10,054 nt of DNA from assembly GCA_002405555.1 (NCBI GenBank), contig DHMA01000224.1, forward strand, positions 1-10,054, written 5' to 3'. The number at the start of each line of letters is the position of its first letter. The first letter of the stretch is position 1. Made by a program: the position numbers and the translations under genes. The DNA comes from Opitutia bacterium UBA4654 (lineage in GTDB: Bacteria > Verrucomicrobiota > Verrucomicrobiia > Opitutales > Intestinicryptomonadaceae). Of the stretch, positions 6,304 to 10,054 are shown piece after piece. Under the pieces are notes generated by a model that ran no database searches, had not been told where the DNA came from, and was given only the letters and a program-made list of their open reading frames with translations.

Positions 6304-6786
6304 GTGTAAGCGCCTACCGTAAAAGATGGAAGATTCTCCGGGGGAATAGTAGTCGGATATTTCCGCTTCTTTCTCAAAGCCCAGTTTTTCGTAAAATTTT
6401 CTTGTCGGCAAATACTGCTCCCTGCCCGACGTCTGCAACAGCAGCTTTGTCCCCCCGCGCTCCGCGACGTCCGCCAGAATCGCCTCGACAAGCCGCCGCC
6501 CTATTCCGTGCCCGCGAACCGTGTTGTCAACCGCAATCCAGTCGAGATAGTACAGCGACTCGCAACACGCCTCGCGCTCGTACGACGCAAACCCGACCAC
6601 CCTGCCGTCAAGCTCCGCAAATATGAAAATTTCGCCGCTTCCGTCGATTGCCCCTCGCAACTCCTCTTCGGCGCAGTCGTACTCGTCGAAAACCTTGTCG
6701 AAAAAGCCGCTCGACTTCATGATTTCGCGCACGCGCGGAATGTCGGCAAGCGAGGGCGTCCGCCTGATTGCAAGCTCACTTTTCAT
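6292..6786 (-). CDS. GNAT family N-acetyltransferase
   Basis: This 164-residue cytoplasmic enzyme has the usual size of a single GNAT domain, which moves the acetyl group of acetyl-CoA to an amine. Landmarks in order: IRRTPSLADIPRVREIM (7-23, strand 1 and helix 1), FIFAELDGRVVGFASY (54-69), LDWIAVDNTVRGHGIGRRL (81-99) with the pyrophosphate-binding RGHGIG loop, and FYEKLGF (131-137). The end, DYYSPGESSIFYGRRL, is typical of soluble small-molecule GNATs. Its ATG (6786-6784) lies inside the end of the upstream ATP-grasp gene (11-base overlap), so the two are almost certainly cotranscribed and probably act in one pathway, for instance acetylating a substrate or product of the ligase. AAAGGGAA about eight bases upstream is a weak ribosome binding site. 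The last three codons and the stop fall in the inverted repeat 6181-6303, so the original C-terminus may have differed. The substrate is unknown. Confidence 0.9.
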   Translation of the reverse strand: MKSELAIRRTPSLADIPRVREIMKSSGFFDKVFDEYDCAEEELRGAIDGSGEIFIFAELDGRVVGFASYEREACCESLYYLDWIAVDNTVRGHGIGRRLVEAILADVAERGGTKLLLQTSGREQYLPTRKFYEKLGFEKEAEISDYYSPGESSIFYGRRLHGAL

Positions 6787-8269
6787 TTTTTTCGTTCCCT
6801 TTCGAGTCCTCGACGAGGTTTTTCGTTTTGTTCACCCTGTCCATGAAGCCGCGCATGATTGTTTCGTAGAGCGACATTCCCGCGATTTTGTCTTCGATGC
6901 CCGCGTCGATGTTCGGGTTGTCGTTGATTTCAATCAGCAGCACCCTGCCGTCGTCGGTCTCCTTCACGTCCACGCCGTAAAGCCCGTTGCCGACAAGGTT
7001 TGCGGTTTTCAGGGCGACGTCAAGCACGCGCTTGGGAACGTCGTCTATGTGGAGCGTTTCGAAGCCGCCCTCGGCGTTGTTCTTGTCTTTGTTGACAATC
7101 TGCCAGTGCTTTTTTGCCATGAAATATTTGCACGCAAAAATCGGCTTGCGGTCGAAGATTCCGACGCGCCAGTCGAATTTTGTCGGCACAAATTCCTGCG
7201 CGATGAGCAGGTCGGAGCGGCGCAAAAGCTTTTCGAGAACCTTTTTCAATTCGCGCGAATCGTCCACTTTGTAGACGCCCTGCGAAAACTGGCTGTCGGG
7301 CTGTTTTATGACGATGGGGAAGGGAATTTCGGATTCGATTTTTTCGAAATTGTCCTTGTGGACGATGAACGTTTTCGGCGTCGGAATCCGCCGAATCGCC
7401 GCCTGTTCCGCCTGAAAAACCTTGTTTGCGCAGCGGATAATCGAGTTGCAGTCGTCCACAACCACAATGCCCTCGGCCTCGGCGGCGCGGGCGAAAGTGT
7501 AGGTGTAGTTGTTGACGTTTGTGGTGGCGCGGATAAAGATTGCGTCGAACTCGTTGAGCCTGTCGAAGTCGTCCTTTGTGATGAACTCGCAGGAGAAGCC
7601 TACGCTTCCGGCGGCGTGCGCGAACTTCGAGAGGGCGCGGGGGTTCGACGCGTGAAGCTCCTCGTTTTCGTCAATCAGAATGCCTATTGAGTAGCGGCTC
7701 TTCGACGGCGACTCCGACGCCCTGTGGCGGCGCGTTATGTATTCTTCGGCGACCGACGAAACGAAGTCGCGCTCGTCGCCGTGAATGTCGTGAGAGGAAA
7801 TCGGTTTGACGCCGCAGAGTTTCCACTTTTTCTTGCCGCGCTTGAAATCGGCGCGGAACATCGGCGCGCGGAAGAGGTTGAAGAGCCTGCGGGCGAGCCG
7901 CGCGTACGCGGGGTTCACGCTGCACCCGAAGTAGACGTCGAGCTTGAACTTGCCGTCGCCGCAGTTTGCAAGGGCGCGGTTTGCGACGTCGGAAACGTCG
8001 TCGGACATGTGTTTTATCATTTCCTGCGAGCGGAAATCCATAATCGTCTTCACGGACGGTTCGGGATTGTGCATGCGCGCGCGGGCAAGCAGCGACACAT
8101 AGTAGCCCATGTCCTGATATTTGAACGCGTTGCAGAGGTTGAAAACCCTGAACGCGCCCAGCCGCGCAAATTCGGGGTCTGTGATGTATCGGCGGGGCGA
8201 GACAACGCGCACGCCCGCAACCTGCAACGACCATTTTTCGGGATTGCCCGCTACGAATATAATCTCCAT
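6776..8269 (-). CDS. RimK-like ATP-grasp ligase with N-terminal RLAN-like domain
   Basis: This 497-residue protein is predicted to join a carboxylate, via an acyl-phosphate, to an amine, using ATP. Residues 1 to about 180 (MEIIFVAGNPEKW, LCNAFKYQDMGYYVSLLARA, DVYFGCSVNP) resemble the RLAN domain that precedes a subset of RimK-like enzymes. Residues about 195-475 form the ATP-grasp part: SIGILIDENEELHASNP, CANKVFQAEQAAIRRIPTPKT, PIVIKQPDSQFSQGV (318-332, nucleotide lysine and flexible loop), IAQEFVPTKFDWRVG (356-370), and GLYGVDVKETDDGRVLLIEINDNPNID (429-455), whose Asp434, Glu447 and Asn449 fit the Mg2+ ligands. The C-terminus is a charged tail. I chose the ATG at 8269; a GTG at 8320 adds unrelated residues and overlaps the likely -35. 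A GNAT gene overlaps its 3' end. Characterised relatives add glutamate to protein S6, F420 or peptides; the substrate here is unknown. Confidence 0.88.
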   Translation of the reverse strand: MEIIFVAGNPEKWSLQVAGVRVVSPRRYITDPEFARLGAFRVFNLCNAFKYQDMGYYVSLLARARMHNPEPSVKTIMDFRSQEMIKHMSDDVSDVANRALANCGDGKFKLDVYFGCSVNPAYARLARRLFNLFRAPMFRADFKRGKKKWKLCGVKPISSHDIHGDERDFVSSVAEEYITRRHRASESPSKSRYSIGILIDENEELHASNPRALSKFAHAAGSVGFSCEFITKDDFDRLNEFDAIFIRATTNVNNYTYTFARAAEAEGIVVVDDCNSIIRCANKVFQAEQAAIRRIPTPKTFIVHKDNFEKIESEIPFPIVIKQPDSQFSQGVYKVDDSRELKKVLEKLLRRSDLLIAQEFVPTKFDWRVGIFDRKPIFACKYFMAKKHWQIVNKDKNNAEGGFETLHIDDVPKRVLDVALKTANLVGNGLYGVDVKETDDGRVLLIEINDNPNIDAGIEDKIAGMSLYETIMRGFMDRVNKTKNLVEDSKGNEKNEK

Positions 8270-8287
8270 GTCGAAAATTTTGCCGCA

Positions 8288-8317
8288 ATTATTCCGCGCA
8301 TGCCCGCCGCAAGTCAA
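8288..8317 (-). promoter_or_regulatory. Promoter of the ATP-grasp/GNAT operon
   Basis: On the minus strand TTGACT (8317-8312) and AATAAT (8293-8288), each five of six consensus bases, are separated by 18 bases. The -10 ends about 18 bases before the ATG at 8269, so the leader would be only about a dozen bases, with no Shine-Dalgarno sequence. Confidence 0.55.
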
Positions 8318-8332
8318 CACTTATCGGCGGGC
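8302..8332. repeat. Inverted repeat around the -35 of the ATP-grasp promoter
   Basis: GCCCGCCG (8302-8309) and CGGCGGGC (8325-8332) are perfect inverted arms 15 bases apart. The -35 hexamer of the ATP-grasp promoter lies between them, and one arm sits in the promoter spacer. It could be an operator, or the stem of a terminator for the upstream glycosidase, whose stop is 15 bases away; but no T-run follows, which makes termination less likely. Confidence 0.5.
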
Positions 8333-8346
8333 GCGTCAGACGGCGG

Positions 8347-10054
8347 CTATTCGAGGTTTTTCAGAAAAACGTCGAGCAGAACGGAGTCGTCCGCCTTGAC
8401 GTAGACGGGAATCGGCGAGACTGGAACGACGACGTCGCCGTTCGAGTCGGGCGCGAGCGCGTTTCCGAAAACGTCGAACACGCCCACGCCTTCGGGAAGC
8501 TTTCCGAGGTTGAGCGGCTTTCTGTCCATCGGGTCCACGAGCTTTGTCTTCAAATTCGAGCGGTCGAGGTTCAGGTTTTCGAGGTGGCAGCCGAGCCAGA
8601 AGAAAGCCGCAACCGCCTTTTTCGATTTTTTGCCCGCGAATTTGTAGGCAAGCATGCCGTCGCGAAGCTCGCGCGAGCCTGCGTACTTTGTTTTGTACAG
8701 CATTTTTGCGAAGACCGCCGAAACAAGAAACCTCTCGTTTGCCGAAATTTCGGGAGCTTCGACCGAGGCGTAGGGAATGTGCCTGCCGCGCGCAAAATTC
8801 GACGTTTTGCAATTCGAGCCGTTCCGCGCTCCGAGCGTCGCCCCTGGCAGGAGAATCGAGGCGCGGACGCCCGACGACGCGTCAACCAGATAGCGGCGGA
8901 TAAGGTAGCCCGCGTGGAAGACGGGGCCGTTTGCGTGGTCGCCGCCGCCCTTGCACATCGGGTTTATATAATAGAGTTCGGTGTGCCACAGCGGAACGTT
9001 GACGCCGTTTTCGACCAGATTTTTCTTGAACTGCGAGATGACCTCCGTGCCGCTTTTCGGGGTGTCCTCGAACAGCGCGGAATACGAGTGGAACGAGGCG
9101 ACGTCGCAGAACTTCCCCGCGCCCATTTTAAGCATCGTGGCGAAAAATCCGTTGATGTTGCCGCCGTAGTCGCCGGTGGTGGAAAAGCCCACAACCTGAT
9201 TGCGGGCGTCGACGCCCTTCAAAACGTCGTGCGCCGACTCCAAATACGGGTAGTATGTTGCGAAGTCGCGCCAAATGATGTTCGGCTCGTTCATGACTTC
9301 GTAGTATTTTATTTTGCCCTTGTAGCGTTCGGCGACTGCCGAAACCATGCGCTTCCAGTCTTCAAGCGGCGGCTTTATCGCCTTGCGCCCCTGATTTTCG
9401 AAGCCCTGCAAGGTGCGCACAACCTCCGACTTCGCGTAGAGCCAGTCCGCCTGTCTGTGCCCGCGCAAGCCCATTTCGGGCGGATACACAAAGAACATGC
9501 CGCCGAGCACGGGCACAACCTGCAATTTGTTTTTTGCGGCAAGGCGCACGGTTTCGTCGGCGACGGTCCATTCGTAGACGCCCTCTTTCGGCTCTATTAC
9601 GCGCCAGTTGAAGGGGTTGCCGCCGTCCCACATGCGCAGGTAGACAATGCCCGAATCGGCAAGATACGCAATTTCCTCGGCGGTCGGGCAGCCCGACTCC
9701 CCGTTTGTGAACACGCCGCAGTAGCCCAAGTCTACGGGCAGGTCTCCCGCGGCGACCCTCATGCGCGGCGACACCGCAAACGGAACCGTGGCGGATTTTT
9801 CGCCGTCAACCGAAAAGCGCAAAACGTACAAACCGTTTTTCGTCGGCGCGGGGAATGTAAATTTTTGCGAAAAATCCCCCGCGGGAAGCTCGATTTCCGC
9901 CGAGCCTTTCGAAAGTATTTCCTCCGAATTTTTGGGCGACACAAACCAGTCGAGCTTCGCGTTTTTCGCCGCGCCGAAATTCCGCCCCCTGAACGCGGCG
10001 GAAACCTCCGCCTTTTTGTCGAAGATTGCGGCGGTCGAAACGCAGTCCTCGGAT
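8347..10054 (-). CDS. Clan-A-like glycoside hydrolase, 5' end cut by window
   Basis: The frame is open from the window edge to the TAG at 8349-8347, about 568 visible codons; the GTG at 9942 is internal. The visible N-terminal part (about 9800-10050, ending in VPFAVSP) looks like a beta-sandwich Ig-like module. A TIM-barrel hydrolase follows: SGIVYLRMWDGGNPFNWRVI and EPKEGVYEWTVAD (about 9650-9550), then YYEVMNEPNI with the presumed acid/base Glu (codon 9288-9286) after the Asn-Glu-Pro pattern of clan GH-A. VPLWHTELYYI supplies the presumed nucleophile Glu (codon 8979-8977), 103 residues later, spacing like that of GH39 and related families. A C-terminal beta-rich part (about 8700-8350) has VYVKADDSVLLDVFL. 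Retaining hydrolysis of a plant or host polysaccharide, outside the cytoplasm, is likely but the signal peptide would lie beyond the window. The exact GH family is not certain. The ATP-grasp gene downstream has its own promoter. Confidence 0.85.
   Translation of the reverse strand, partial: SEDCVSTAAIFDKKAEVSAAFRGRNFGAAKNAKLDWFVSPKNSEEILSKGSAEIELPAGDFSQKFTFPAPTKNGLYVLRFSVDGEKSATVPFAVSPRMRVAAGDLPVDLGYCGVFTNGESGCPTAEEIAYLADSGIVYLRMWDGGNPFNWRVIEPKEGVYEWTVADETVRLAAKNKLQVVPVLGGMFFVYPPEMGLRGHRQADWLYAKSEVVRTLQGFENQGRKAIKPPLEDWKRMVSAVAERYKGKIKYYEVMNEPNIIWRDFATYYPYLESAHDVLKGVDARNQVVGFSTTGDYGGNINGFFATMLKMGAGKFCDVASFHSYSALFEDTPKSGTEVISQFKKNLVENGVNVPLWHTELYYINPMCKGGGDHANGPVFHAGYLIRRYLVDASSGVRASILLPGATLGARNGSNCKTSNFARGRHIPYASVEAPEISANERFLVSAVFAKMLYKTKYAGSRELRDGMLAYKFAGKKSKKAVAAFFWLGCHLENLNLDRSNLKTKLVDPMDRKPLNLGKLPEGVGVFDVFGNALAPDSNGDVVVPVSPIPVYVKADDSVLLDVFLKNLE

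Noticed and set aside
6623..7690. 355-codon plus-strand frame opposite the ATP-grasp gene
   Set aside because: The minus strand has a full set of ATP-grasp motifs; the plus frame is a GC-bias shadow with no start signal or recognisable motif.

Overview
This window looks like a chromosomal segment of a Gram-negative bacterium with moderately high GC. Gene content and style (six-repeat S1, a lipoprotein-type sugar isomerase, a stand-alone HPr, FolE2, an RLAN/RimK-type ATP-grasp protein, an Ig-plus-TIM-barrel glycosidase) fit Verrucomicrobiota or a neighbouring PVC lineage, possibly host-associated. That placement is inference from protein style, not a search result.

Layout. Positions 1-1559 (+) hold the 3' part of the ribosomal protein S1 gene, closed by a textbook terminator. 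A 450-base gap without a convincing gene follows. A sugar-phosphate isomerase/epimerase-like lipoprotein lies at 2010-2834 (+) and converges on an HPr phosphocarrier gene at 2974-3255 (-); each has its own terminator between them. From the divergent promoter region 3256-3465 a membrane-anchored PAS-GAF-PAS sensor protein without an output domain is read rightward (3466-4902), then folE2 (4950-5903), the GTP cyclohydrolase that opens folate synthesis.

The 388 bases after folE2 are a hairpin-rich convergence zone. They include a 16-base palindrome, two terminator-like hairpins with related tails, and a 123-base imperfect inverted repeat (6181-6303). Each arm of that repeat carries two further small hairpins. 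Its right end supplies the last codons and stop of the neighbouring acetyltransferase gene, so it looks like a small mobile palindromic element (MITE or REPIN type).

On the minus strand, 8269-6292 encodes an ATP-grasp ligase of the RimK type with an N-terminal RLAN-like domain, overlapping by 11 bases a GNAT acetyltransferase. The pair resembles predicted amino-acid ligase plus acetyltransferase operons whose product is not known; it is the best candidate here for an uncharacterised biochemical system. Upstream of it, still on the minus strand, is a clan-A-like glycoside hydrolase (8347 to the window edge), cut at its 5' end.

None of the visible start codons has a strong Shine-Dalgarno sequence. 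Several genes have a promoter-like pair only a few tens of bases upstream, which implies short leaders and SD-independent initiation.
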